Below the pieces are notes generated by a model. It was not told where the DNA came from and did no database searches. It saw only the letters and a program-made list of their open reading frames with translations. The translations under genes and the position numbers were made by a program. A stretch of DNA of 64,000 nucleotides from Bradyrhizobium sp. AZCC 2262 (GTDB taxonomy: Bacteria; Pseudomonadota; Alphaproteobacteria; Rhizobiales; Xanthobacteraceae), in the NCBI RefSeq assembly GCF_036924535.1, contig NZ_JAZHRT010000001.1, positions 8,060,001 to 8,124,000 on the forward strand, given 5' to 3'. This document shows, piece by piece, positions 46,150-55,365 of the stretch (position 1 is its first letter; each line of letters opens with the position of its first letter).

Positions 46150-48761
46150 TCACGATCCTCATGGGAACAACGATTACCTTGCGGACGGCCTTGCCGCCGA
46201 GAGCGACTTTTACCGCATCGAGCGCCAAAACGGCAGCCTCAATTTCCGGATTTTGGGCGACCCGTGGCACGGTAACATCACCCCGCTTCTTGCCGTTGAC
46301 CTGGACCACCAGCGTCACGGTGTCTTCAACCAGCAAATCGCGTTCGATTTGGGGCCAATCGGCCTCCGAAATCAGCCCGGACTGCCCCAGAACCTGCCAG
46401 CACTCCTCGGCCAGATGCGGCATCATCGGCGCGAACAATTGAACCAGGATGAGGGCGGCCTCCCGGGCCGACCAGGCCCAGGTCCGGCGCCGGCTTACCG
46501 TCGCGGCCCAGCACCTCGGCCAGCGCATTGGTGAATTCCCGGATATGGGCGAGACAGACGTTGAAATGCAGCCGCTCGATCCCGGATGACACCTTGTCCA
46601 GCGCGCCATGGGCGGCCTTGCGCAAGCCGAGCGCGTCGGCGCCGAACGAGGCCGGCCGGTCGGCCGGAGCGATTTTGGCGATCTCAGCTGATTCGTTGAC
46701 CAGCCGCCACAGCCGCTGCACGAAGCGCGATGCGCCCTGCACGCGCTCGTCGCTCCAGATCACGTCGCGGTCGGGCGGCGAGTCCGACAGCATGAACCAG
46801 CGCGCGACATCGGCGCCATAGGTCGCGATGATGTCGTCGGGGTCGACGGTGTTCTTCTTGGACTTCGACATCTTCTCGATAGGGCCGATCGAGACTTCCT
46901 CGTCGCCATAGATCATGGTGGCGCGGCGTTCGCCGCCGATGACTTCGACCTTCACCTCGGCCGGCGTCACATAGTTGCCGTCGGCCTTGCGGTAGGTCTC
47001 ATGGACGACCATGCCCTGGGTGTATTGGCCGGCGAAGGGCTCGTCGAAAGCGATATGACCCGTGGCCTTCATCGCGCGGGTGAAGAAGCGCGCGTACAGC
47101 AGGTGCAGGATCGCATGCTCGACGCCGCCGATATACTGGTCGACCGGCATCAGCCGATCGACGACCGCCCGCGTGGTCGGCGCGTTCTCGTTCCAGGGGT
47201 CGGTGAAGCGCGCAAAATACCAGGACGAGTCCACGAAGGTGTCCATGGTGTCGGTTTCACGCTGGGCCTTGCTGCCGCATTTGGGACAGGTGACGTGCTT
47301 CCAGGTCGGATGATGATCGAGCGCATTGCCGGGCTTGTCGAAGGTGGCATCCTCCGGCAGCACCACGGGCAACTGATCGTCGGGCACCGGCACGACATCG
47401 CATTTCGGGCAGTGGATCACCGGGATCGGACAGCCCCAATAGCGCTGCCGTGAAATGCCCCAGTCGCGCAGGCGGAAGTTCACCTGCCGCTCGCCGACGG
47501 GCGCGTTGCCGCGCATCTCATTTTCAAGCCGCTTTGCGACGTCTTCCTTCGCTTGTTCGATGGTCATGCCATCGAGGAAGCGGGAATTGATCATGCGGCC
47601 ATCGCCGTCATAAGCGGTGTCCGTGATGACGAACGTCTTGGGATCCTGGCCTTCGGGGCAGACCACCGGAATGTTGCCGAGGTTGTACTTGTTGACGAAG
47701 TCGAGGTCGCGCTGGTCGTGCGCCGGGCAGCCGAAGATGGCGCCGGTGCCGTATTCCATCAGGACGAAATTCGCCACGTAAACCGGCAGCTTCCAGTTCG
47801 GATCGAACGGGTGAACGGCCTTGATGCCGGTATCAAAACCCTGCTTCTCGGCGGTGTCGATGATCTCCTGGGCGGTGCCGATCTTTTTCACGTCCGCGAT
47901 GAACTCGGCCAGATCAGGATTCTTCGCAGCCGCAGCCTGCGCCAGCGGATGGTCGGCCGCGATCGCCATGAATTTTACGCCGAACAGCGTGTCGGGCCGC
48001 GTCGTGAAAATCTTCAGCTCGGTTTCGCCCGCGGGCGTCGTCGCAGGGTCGAGCGCGAACCGCAACAGCAAGCCCTCGGAACGGCCGATCCAGTTGCGCT
48101 GCATCAGCCGGACCTTGTCCGGCCAGCGGTCCAGCCCATCCAGCGCGTCCAGCAGTTCCTGCGAATATTTTGTGATCTTGAAGACCCACTGGTTCATCTC
48201 GCGCTGCTCGACGACGGCGCCGGAGCGCCAGCCGCGGCCGTCGATCACCTGCTCGTTGGCGAGCACGGTCATGTCGACCGGATCCCAGTTGATCTTGCGC
48301 TTCTCGCGTTCGGCCAGGCCCGCGCGCAGAAAATCCAGAAACATCTTCTGCTGATGCTTGTAATAGCTGGGATCGCAGGTCGCGAATTCGCGCGACCAGT
48401 CCAGCGACAGCCCGATCGACCGCAACTGCTTCTTCATCGCGGCGATGTTGTCGTAGGTCCAGGCCTTTGGCGCGACCTTGCGCTCGATCGCGGCGTTCTC
48501 GGCCGGCAGCCCGAAGGCGTCCCAGCCCATCGGGTGCAGGACGTTGAAACCCTTAGCGCGCATGAAGCGGGCCAGCACGTCGCCCAGCGTGTAATTGCGG
48601 ACATGCCCGATATGGATGCGCCCGGACGGGTAGGGGAACATCTCGAGCACGTAGTATTTCGGCCGGGAATCGTCGTTTTTCGAGGCGAAGATCGCCTTTT
48701 CGTCCCACTGGCGTTGCCAGCGCGGCTCGGAATCACGGGCGTTGTAACGTTCGGAGGTCAT
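46136..48761 (-). CDS. leuS: Leucyl-tRNA synthetase, frameshifted as given
   Basis: Class I synthetase charging tRNA-Leu. The HIGH motif is in [14 protein letters not shown] near the N-terminus; [12 protein letters not shown] is the KMSKS loop; zinc and editing regions are present. One frame runs from ATG 48,761 to about 46,480; the C-terminal anticodon-binding part ([20 protein letters not shown] to [12 protein letters not shown]) is in another frame ending at 46,136. Removing one C from CCC at 46,477-46,479 joins them into 874 residues, the expected length. Because the enzyme is essential, a sequencing error is likelier than a true lesion. Confidence 0.93.
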
Positions 48762-48886
48762 GGAATCGTAAGCGCTTTTTGTGGATTCGGGTCCGGTCCA
48801 GAGGACGGCGGACTAGGCCACAAAAGCGGCTGCGGGGTCAACGGGTTGGGGAGGTGGCTATTTGATCGGAGGCGCGAAGCGTCCGC

Positions 48887-50578
48887 TCACCCCGCCATCG
48901 CCATCCCGGCCTCGTCGACCAGTTTGGCAAAGCCGTGCTCGACCACGGTGTTGCGGCCGCGGTGTTTGGCGGCGTAGAGGGCGGCATCCGCGGCCTCGAT
49001 CAGGTCGCCGGGGGTTTGGGTGTCGCTCGGCAGCGTTGCCGCCACGCCGACGCTGACGGTGACGGTGCAGTAGCTGGACGTGATATGCGGCAGGCCGAGG
49101 TCTTGCACGGTCGCGCGCACCGTTTCGCCGATCTCGAGCGCTCTCTGGGGGCTCGTGTTCGGCAGTAGCAGGCAGAACTCCTCACCGCCGTAGCGGCCGG
49201 CAAAGCCCATCGTGTGGCCGGCGATGCCGGCCAGCGTCTCGCCGATCCGGGTCAGGCAGGCGTCGCCTTCGGGATGGCCGTAAGTGTCGTTGTAGAGCTT
49301 GAAGTGATCGACATCGATCATCAACAGCGACAGCTCGCAACGATGCTGCTGCGCCTTTATCCATTCGAAATCGAGCCGGCTCTGGAAGCCGCGGCGGTTG
49401 GCGAGACCCGACAGCATGTCCATCGAAGCCATCACGGTCAGGCGGTCGTTGGTGGCGACCAGTTCGCGCTCGCGCTGGCTGAGCTGGGCGGCCATCGCGT
49501 TGAAGGCGCGCGCCAGCGGCATGAATTCCAACGGCAGCTTGCTGCGCGCGACGCGGGCCGACCAGTCGCCTTCGCCGAACCGCCTGGCCATGCCGGTCAT
49601 GACCTCGATCGGATTGATGATGAGCTTCTCCGCCCCGATCAGCGCGCCGAGCAGCACGAACAAGCAGACGAATCCCAATTGAAGATAGGCGGTGCGGATG
49701 TCGCGATTGATCGCGGCCGTCACCTTGGCCTCGTCGACGCTGACGATCAGGCGCGATTGCGTTCCGGGAATGCGCGCGAAACTGATGGTACGCTTGGAGC
49801 CGTCGGTGGCGGTAAAGCCAATCGAGCCGGTATCGGAGTTGGAGCTGAGCGCCTTGTAGGTGATGGCCGACAGCAGCGGCACGTTGTCGAGCGGCCGGCC
49901 GATCATGCTGGCCTGGTCGGGTGGCGCCGCCAGCACCACGCCGGTGCTGTCGATCAGCAGCGATGAAATGCCCGGCCGTCCGCCGAGGTTGGCCATGATC
50001 TTCGACAGCCAGTCGAGATTGATGCCGGCGACGGCTACCGATTCTTCCTCCGGATTGATCGCGACGACCGGATAGGCCGCCATCATGATGGGCCGGTTGT
50101 TGGTCTTGCCGAACAGATAGTCGCTGAAGACGAAATTCCGGGTTTCCTGCGCCTTCCTGAAATAGTCGCGATCGCCGATGTTGAGGCCGACCTGAATGTT
50201 CAGGGTGGAACACTGCACCACGCCTTCCTTGCTCACGAGCATGATGCTGCGGATCCAGGGCAAATTGGCGGGCAGGCTGGCGCGCAGGATTTCGCAACTT
50301 CGCCCGATGCCGCTGGAAGCGCGGATATAGGCGGCCGATTTCAGCATCGTCTCGACGGAGGAGATCACCTCGCGCTGGGTCTCGGCGCTGTGGTGGGTGA
50401 TATTGGCGTATTCTTCGGAAGCGATCGCGATCTGCCTGGTGCGGGTGTCTTCGAGCGAGCGGACGCGCTCCAGCATCAAGGGCGCCACCAGCATCAAGGC
50501 CAGCATCGCAAGTCGCGCCCGGATTCCCAGAAGCTTCTTGAGTTTGACCCGATTGCGGTTGAAAGTAACGCCAGACAT
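48887..50578 (-). CDS. Membrane diguanylate cyclase with sensor domain
   Basis: A 563-residue protein. A first membrane helix (about 20-35) is followed by a periplasmic Cache-like sensor domain (NIGDRDYFRKAQETRNFVFSD, then ISSLLIDSTGVVLAAPP), a second helix (LQLGFVCLFVLLGALIGAE), a HAMP region (MTGMARRFGEGDWSARV) and a GGDEF domain with active-site GGEEF and DVDHFKLYNDTYGHPEGD. It should make cyclic-di-GMP. ATG 50,578 after GGGGGGCAGG is preferred to the longer open frame starting at 50,716. The ligand is unknown. Confidence 0.92.
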   Translation of the reverse strand: MSGVTFNRNRVKLKKLLGIRARLAMLALMLVAPLMLERVRSLEDTRTRQIAIASEEYANITHHSAETQREVISSVETMLKSAAYIRASSGIGRSCEILRASLPANLPWIRSIMLVSKEGVVQCSTLNIQVGLNIGDRDYFRKAQETRNFVFSDYLFGKTNNRPIMMAAYPVVAINPEEESVAVAGINLDWLSKIMANLGGRPGISSLLIDSTGVVLAAPPDQASMIGRPLDNVPLLSAITYKALSSNSDTGSIGFTATDGSKRTISFARIPGTQSRLIVSVDEAKVTAAINRDIRTAYLQLGFVCLFVLLGALIGAEKLIINPIEVMTGMARRFGEGDWSARVARSKLPLEFMPLARAFNAMAAQLSQRERELVATNDRLTVMASMDMLSGLANRRGFQSRLDFEWIKAQQHRCELSLLMIDVDHFKLYNDTYGHPEGDACLTRIGETLAGIAGHTMGFAGRYGGEEFCLLLPNTSPQRALEIGETVRATVQDLGLPHITSSYCTVTVSVGVAATLPSDTQTPGDLIEAADAALYAAKHRGRNTVVEHGFAKLVDEAGMAMAG

Positions 50579-50696
50579 CCTGCCCCCCAATACCGGAGGG
50601 TAGAGCGAAGGTTTCAAAAAGCCTTTCCCGAACTTGGTAAAATTCGAGGAAATGCCGCAAAATTTCCAACTGAGATCAGGACATGACGCGAGAGAA

Positions 50697-51374
50697 ATGG
50701 CGACACCGCTAACCAAGTCTTTACCAAACGGTCTGGCTCAGGTGGAGCAGGCCATCGCGCGCGCGTGCAAGGAAGCGCGCCGCGAGCGCGCGTCGGTGAC
50801 GTTGATCGCGGTGTCGAAAACGTTCGACGCCGCGGCCATTTCGCCTGTCATCGATGCCGGGCAACGCGTGTTCGGCGAAAATCGTGTGCAGGAAGCCAAG
50901 GCGAAATGGCCGGCGCTGGTGTCGGCCTGTCCCGGAATTGCGTTGCACTTGATCGGACCGCTGCAATCCAACAAGGCGAAGGAGGCCGTGGCGCTGTTCG
51001 ACGCCATCCATTCGGTCGACCGCCCCAGCATTTGCGAAGCGTTAGCCAAGGAAATTAATTCCCAGAACAGACGGCCGGAATTGTTCATTCAAGTGAACAC
51101 TGGCGAAGAGCCGCAGAAGGCCGGCGTCGCACCCGGCGAGGCCGATGCCTTCATCGCGAGCTGCCGCGAAAAATACGGTCTCGTCGTTTCCGGCTTGATG
51201 TGCATTCCGCCGGTCGACGAAGCGCCGGCGCCGCATTTCGCGTTGACGGCCAAGATCGCCGCGCGCAACGGGCTGAAAAACCTGTCGATGGGCATGAGCG
51301 CTGATTTCGCGGTAGCAATCCAGCTCGGCGCCACGCACGTGCGTGTGGGCTCGGCGATTTTCGGGGCGCGGTAG
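50697..51374 (+). CDS. YggS-type PLP homeostasis protein
   Basis: A 225-residue pyridoxal-phosphate-binding protein (YggS/PROSC family) that keeps free PLP in balance. IAVSKTFDAAAISPVIDAG contains the PLP lysine; FGENRVQEAKAKW, LHLIGPLQSNKAKEAVALFD and LSMGMSADFAVAIQLGATHV are typical. I use ATG 50,697; the frame is open upstream without family sequence. It diverges from the cyclase gene and is followed by a family B repeat. Confidence 0.93.
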   Translation: MATPLTKSLPNGLAQVEQAIARACKEARRERASVTLIAVSKTFDAAAISPVIDAGQRVFGENRVQEAKAKWPALVSACPGIALHLIGPLQSNKAKEAVALFDAIHSVDRPSICEALAKEINSQNRRPELFIQVNTGEEPQKAGVAPGEADAFIASCREKYGLVVSGLMCIPPVDEAPAPHFALTAKIAARNGLKNLSMGMSADFAVAIQLGATHVRVGSAIFGAR

Positions 51375-51385
51375 AGGTCCATGCT

Positions 51386-51506
51386 GTCGTCCCTGCGAAC
51401 GCAGGGACCCATAAACATAGGCGTGTGTTGTTGCGCAAAGGCTGTTGACCAGCCGTTATAAATCGAGAAGCCGCGGCGTATGGGTCCCTGCGTTCGCAGG
51501 GACGAC
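51386..51506. repeat. Palindromic intergenic repeat, family B
   Basis: Same two-arm structure as at 16,742: GTCGTCCCTGCGAACGCAGG and its reverse, between convergent genes. Confidence 0.85.
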
Positions 51507-51514
51507 AGCGGTGT

Positions 51515-52300
51515 TTACCTGAACCCCACCGATACCTTTCCGAGCGAGCCGAAATCGACGGCGCAAAAATCACCGGACTGGATCGGCAGCGGCGGGTGAC
51601 AGGTGCCGGTCGTGACGACATGGCCAGCCTTTAGCGTCACGCCAAGCTGGCGCAGTTCATTGGCGAGCCAGGTCAGCGCGATCCGGGGATCGCCCAGCAC
51701 ATTCTTGCCGTGACCTATAAATTGCCGGCCGCGCATCGTGATGACAGGCCGCTCCTCGACGAGATCGCGCGCGCGCCAGTCCGCGCTTGTCGCCGGGCCG
51801 AGGACGAACAGATGCGCGCAGGCGTTGTCGGCAATGATCTGCGCCGCGCCAGCGCTGACGAAGTCGGCAAACCTCGAATCCGGAATCTCGATGGCCGGAT
51901 GCAGCGTGTCGACCGCGTCGAGGACCTGCTGCATCGTGTAGGGCGCGGTACGCGCCGGCAGATCCACGCGCATGCGAAAGGCGAATTCCGGCTCAGTGAC
52001 GCGCATTTCATTGCCCGCCATCGAAGCCGTTCCCCCATTTACTATCACGGTCTCGGCCAGGATGCGTCCGGCCATCGGGCCGTCGACGTTGATGTGCTTT
52101 TGTCCGGCCTCGCTGGTGGCCGCGATCTTCCAGCCGAACAGACTATCGGACGAATATTTTTCGATTCCCGCCTGGATCGCATAGGCCTCGACGCGATCGC
52201 GCGGTCGCAGTCGATCGTCGAGGCCGGCAAACTTGGTGCCGGCGCGCCAGTGGTCGTGCAGCGTCTTTGATGCGGCTGCGATCGCGTTCTTGTCCAGCAT
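51515..52300 (-). CDS. 2-keto-4-pentenoate hydratase family protein
   Basis: A 261-residue protein of the MhpD/2-oxopent-4-enoate hydratase family (FAH fold). YAIQAGIEKYSSDSLFGWKIAATS and MRVTEPEFAFRM, with Glu residues that bind the metal, are typical, as is the C-terminal PLPIQSGDFCAVDFGSLG. These enzymes hydrate 2-keto-4-enoic acids in aromatic catabolism or act on related dicarboxylates; with no catabolic genes beside it the substrate is open. Confidence 0.85.
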   Translation of the reverse strand: MLDKNAIAAASKTLHDHWRAGTKFAGLDDRLRPRDRVEAYAIQAGIEKYSSDSLFGWKIAATSEAGQKHINVDGPMAGRILAETVIVNGGTASMAGNEMRVTEPEFAFRMRVDLPARTAPYTMQQVLDAVDTLHPAIEIPDSRFADFVSAGAAQIIADNACAHLFVLGPATSADWRARDLVEERPVITMRGRQFIGHGKNVLGDPRIALTWLANELRQLGVTLKAGHVVTTGTCHPPLPIQSGDFCAVDFGSLGKVSVGFR

Positions 52301-52315
52301 TGTCTTGATTCCCCA

Positions 52316-52885
52316 TCAGCCGATCCTGATTTTCGTCTGCGGGCCCATTCGCCGCAACAGCCGCAGCATGGCCGATTTCGTCATCGAAACGCATCCCGCG
52401 GTCGGCGAGAAGTTGGTCCGCGCCAGATGCAGGAACACGGCGCTGCCGCGACCGGCTACCCGTGGGCCGGCGTTGTGATCGATTTCGACGATGAAATCGT
52501 AGAGATGGTCCTCGCGCGTCAGCCGATCGCCGGGCTGGTCGCGGACCAGGCGGATGGGCTGATTGTAACGGCGGTCCCGCGGGTCCTCGCACCAGGCGTC
52601 TTCGGGCCGGATCGGCCGGACCGGCAGATAGGTCCGCGGTCGCGGATGGCGGTCGGCGCGCCACCACAATTGCAGCGGGCGATAGATGCCTCTGGGAGTG
52701 CCGCCGTCGCCCTCCCGTTTATTGGCGAGGATGCCGCCGCGACCAAGTGCCACCGGCACGGTCCAGCCGTCCGCCGTCAGCCAGCCCCGGCAAGGCTCGC
52801 CGGCAGCCCGGTGGACCCGAATGGAAGTCAGCGGCCGATCACGCGCGGATGTCTGATAAGTGATTGAAGTAGCGTTACTTTCCAT
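52316..52885 (-). CDS. L,D-transpeptidase (YkuD-fold) family protein
   Basis: A protein with the L,D-transpeptidase catalytic motif HLARTNFSPTAGCVSM (His, Ser and the nucleophile Cys), preceded by LTSIRVHRAAG, GGTPRGIYRPLQLWWRADRHP and a Tyr/Phe-rich core. It probably cross-links peptidoglycan or related peptides, although no clear signal peptide is visible. I take ATG 52,885 (189 residues); ATG 52,942 or an earlier start at 53,095 are open. It diverges from the response regulator gene. Confidence 0.82.
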   Translation of the reverse strand: MESNATSITYQTSARDRPLTSIRVHRAAGEPCRGWLTADGWTVPVALGRGGILANKREGDGGTPRGIYRPLQLWWRADRHPRPRTYLPVRPIRPEDAWCEDPRDRRYNQPIRLVRDQPGDRLTREDHLYDFIVEIDHNAGPRVAGRGSAVFLHLARTNFSPTAGCVSMTKSAMLRLLRRMGPQTKIRIG

Positions 52886-53151
52886 GCCAATGCCCGAATC
52901 CTGGGATTGCTTGCCCGGCCGCAATTGTTCTATTGACGCCATTACAGGACATTCACCCAAACGCGCCTCAAATTTGGAATAGACTCCGGTTCGCCTTGTG
53001 AAACTGTAACAATTTCTTACCTGATGCGAATCAGTACCTGACGGACCCCGACTTGCTCGCGAGCTTTGCCAGCGAATCAGGTTGTCATCGACCAAGACCC
53101 GGCTTGACGCTTCCCCTGCGTCCGCCGCCTGCCTAAAGAGGATTGTATCCT

Positions 53152-53838
53152 ATGCCTAATGCCCGCAAGATCCTGATCGTGGAGGACGACAACGATCTGC
53201 GCGACACGCTGGTCGAACAACTATCGCTGCACGAGGAGTTCGAAGCCTCCGCAGTCGATACCGGCGCCAAGGGCGCCAGCGCCGCCAAGGCCAATTCCCC
53301 CGATCTGGTGCTGATGGATGTCGGCTTGCCGGATACCGATGGAAGGGAAGTCGTGCGCAGCCTCCGCAAGGGCGGCTTCAAGGCGCCGATCATCATGCTG
53401 ACCGGCCACGACACCGATTCGGACACCATCTTGGGGCTCGAATCCGGCGCCAATGATTATGTCGCAAAACCGTTCCGCTTCGCCGTGCTGCTCGCCCGGA
53501 TCAGGGCGCAACTCCGCCAGCACGAGGCCAGCGAGGACGCGGTGTTTTCCGTCGGTCCCTACAGCTTCCGGCCCGGCTCCAAGATGCTGACCGCCGCCAA
53601 TGCCAGAAAAGTGCGGCTGACCGAGAAGGAAACCGCGATCCTGCGCTTCCTGTATCGCGCCGGCCAGTTGCCGGTATCGCGCGAGACGCTGCTGCAGGAA
53701 GTCTGGGGCTACAATTCAGGCGTCACCACGCACACGCTGGAAACCCATATCTACCGTCTCAGGCAGAAGATCGAGAAGGATGCGGCCAATCCGGAAATCC
53801 TGGTGACGGAAGCAGGCGGCTACAAGCTGGTGCCGTGA
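53152..53838 (+). CDS. OmpR-type response regulator
   Basis: A 228-residue two-domain regulator. The receiver holds the acidic pair VEDDND, Asp52 in DLVLMDVGLPDTDG and the KPF lysine; the C-terminal winged helix has VTTHTLETHIYRLRQKIEKD. No histidine kinase is adjacent, so it is an orphan here. AAGAGGA at 53,137-53,143 supports ATG 53,152. A stand-alone cyclic-nucleotide-binding protein follows 51 bases later. Confidence 0.93.
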   Translation: MPNARKILIVEDDNDLRDTLVEQLSLHEEFEASAVDTGAKGASAAKANSPDLVLMDVGLPDTDGREVVRSLRKGGFKAPIIMLTGHDTDSDTILGLESGANDYVAKPFRFAVLLARIRAQLRQHEASEDAVFSVGPYSFRPGSKMLTAANARKVRLTEKETAILRFLYRAGQLPVSRETLLQEVWGYNSGVTTHTLETHIYRLRQKIEKDAANPEILVTEAGGYKLVP

Positions 53839-53889
53839 TACGACTAGCAGCCGCGCTTCGTGATTTTCGCGCATCCCGGTCACAAATCC

Positions 53890-54330
53890 ATGTCGATCGA
53901 AGATGATGTTGCCCTGTTCGAGCGGGTCCCGACGTTGAGCCTGTTGGGAACGGCGGCTCTGCGCATGCTGGCGATCGGCTCGGAGCAACGCGATTTTTCG
54001 GCTGGCGATTATCTGTTCAACGCCGGCGACGAGGCGGATGCGGGCTATATCGTTCAACGCGGCGCGTTCCGCGTCGAGGACGGCGGCGCTGAAGTCGTTG
54101 CGGGGCCCGGTTCTCTGATCGGCGAACTGGCGCTGATCGTTGCGATGAAGCGGCCGTCGAGCGCGGTCGCGCTCGATCATGCCTCGGTCATCCGGGTGGC
54201 GCGCAGCCTGTTTCAACGCGTGCTCGAAAGCGATCCCGCCGCGGCGCGCCGCCTGCGCGACGAACTTGCCACCCGCACCAGCCAGCTCGCCAGCGATATT
54301 TTGATGGCCGGCGCCAAGCTGAGTATTTGA
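53890..54330 (+). CDS. Stand-alone cyclic nucleotide-binding domain protein
   Basis: A 146-residue protein consisting mainly of a Crp-type cNMP-binding domain: FERVPTLSLLGTAALRMLAI, FSAGDYLFNAGDEADAGYIVQRGAF, PGSLIGELALIVAMKRPSSAVAL (phosphate-binding cassette). There is no DNA-binding domain. It may sense cAMP, cGMP or another ligand and act on a partner, possibly the adjacent regulator (inference). ATG 53,890 is chosen over the open frame from 53,860. Confidence 0.85.
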   Translation: MSIEDDVALFERVPTLSLLGTAALRMLAIGSEQRDFSAGDYLFNAGDEADAGYIVQRGAFRVEDGGAEVVAGPGSLIGELALIVAMKRPSSAVALDHASVIRVARSLFQRVLESDPAAARRLRDELATRTSQLASDILMAGAKLSI

Positions 54331-54336
54331 TCGCAG

Positions 54337-55152
54337 CTACACTTCCAGCGTTACCGTTACCGGCACGTGGTCGGACGGGCGCTCCCAACTGCGGGCGTCG
54401 CGGGTGATCTTGAAATCGCTGATTCCATCCTTCAGCGCGCGCGAGACCCAGATGTGGTCGAGCCGCCGGCCACGGTCGCCCACCGTCCAGTCGGCGGCGC
54501 GGTAGCTCCACCACGTATAGACCTTTTCCGAAAGCGGGATCCGCTCGCGCGCGACGTCGAACCACTCGCCGTGGGCTTGCGCCGCCAGCAGCTTCTCACA
54601 TTCGATCGGCGTGTGCGAGACGACCTTCAAGAGCTGCTTGTGCGACCACACGTCGTTCTCATGGGGGGCGACGTTGAGGTCGCCGACCAGGATATGCCGG
54701 TCGTCGCCGCGCGGGTGCAGCGGTTCGCAGGCTCTCATCTCGTCGAGAAATTTCAGCTTGTGATCGAACTTCGGATTGAGCGCGGGATCGGGAATGTCGC
54801 CGCCGGCCGGCACGTAGAAATTATGCAGCACCAGCGGCTTTGCGAGCTGCGCCTTCTCGCCGAACGCTACCGAGATGTGGCGCGAATCGACGTTGTCGCA
54901 GAAGGTTCTGATATCGGTGGTCTCGAACGGCAGTTTCGAGACGATGGCGACGCCATGATAGCCCTTCTGTCCGTTCAGCGCGACATGCTCATAGCCAAGA
55001 CGCTTGAAGCGCTTCAGCGGGAAAGCGTCGTCGATGCATTTGGTTTCCTGCAGGCACAGCACGTCCGGCCGCGCCGATTTGAGGAATTTGGCGACGATGT
55101 CGATGCGCAGGCGCACCGAATTGATATTCCACGTTGTCAGGGAAAACCGCAT
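54337..55152 (-). CDS. xthA: Exodeoxyribonuclease III
   Basis: A 271-residue AP endonuclease/exonuclease of the EEP fold, used in base-excision repair. TTWNINSVRLRIDIVAKFL, CLQETKCIDDAFP with the catalytic Glu, GYHGVAIVSKLPFE, LVGDLNVAPHENDVW and the C-terminal RLDHIWVSRAL and SDHVPVTVTLEV are intact. It is convergent with the cNMP gene, with a six-base gap. Confidence 0.96.
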   Translation of the reverse strand: MRFSLTTWNINSVRLRIDIVAKFLKSARPDVLCLQETKCIDDAFPLKRFKRLGYEHVALNGQKGYHGVAIVSKLPFETTDIRTFCDNVDSRHISVAFGEKAQLAKPLVLHNFYVPAGGDIPDPALNPKFDHKLKFLDEMRACEPLHPRGDDRHILVGDLNVAPHENDVWSHKQLLKVVSHTPIECEKLLAAQAHGEWFDVARERIPLSEKVYTWWSYRAADWTVGDRGRRLDHIWVSRALKDGISDFKITRDARSWERPSDHVPVTVTLEV

Positions 55153-55217
55153 GAGGGCCGTGTCTTACCACGGTTCGTGATGGCGTCGCCCTGCTTGTCC
55201 ACAGGTGGAATTTCGTT

Positions 55218-55335
55218 GGGTGGGCAAAGGCGCTCTGCGCCGTGCCCACCATCTATCGAAACGCGCCACTGTTGGTGGGCACGCGGAGCCTGTCATCGGG
55301 CGCGCATTCGCGCGACCCGTTGGCTTTGCCCACCC
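55218..55335. repeat. Palindromic intergenic repeat, family F
   Basis: GGGTGGGCAAAG (55,218-55,229) and CTTTGCCCACCC (55,324-55,335) are perfect inverted ends, with inner GTGCCCACC/GGTGGGCAC arms, between xthA and lolA. Confidence 0.85.
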
Positions 55336-55365
55336 TACGGTCTCCAGAGGAGGAAAGCCCGCCGT

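Noticed and set aside
46470..46490. Programmed frameshift in leuS
   Set aside because: No slippery heptamer with a downstream stem is evident, and leuS is not known to use recoding. A sequencing indel is simpler.
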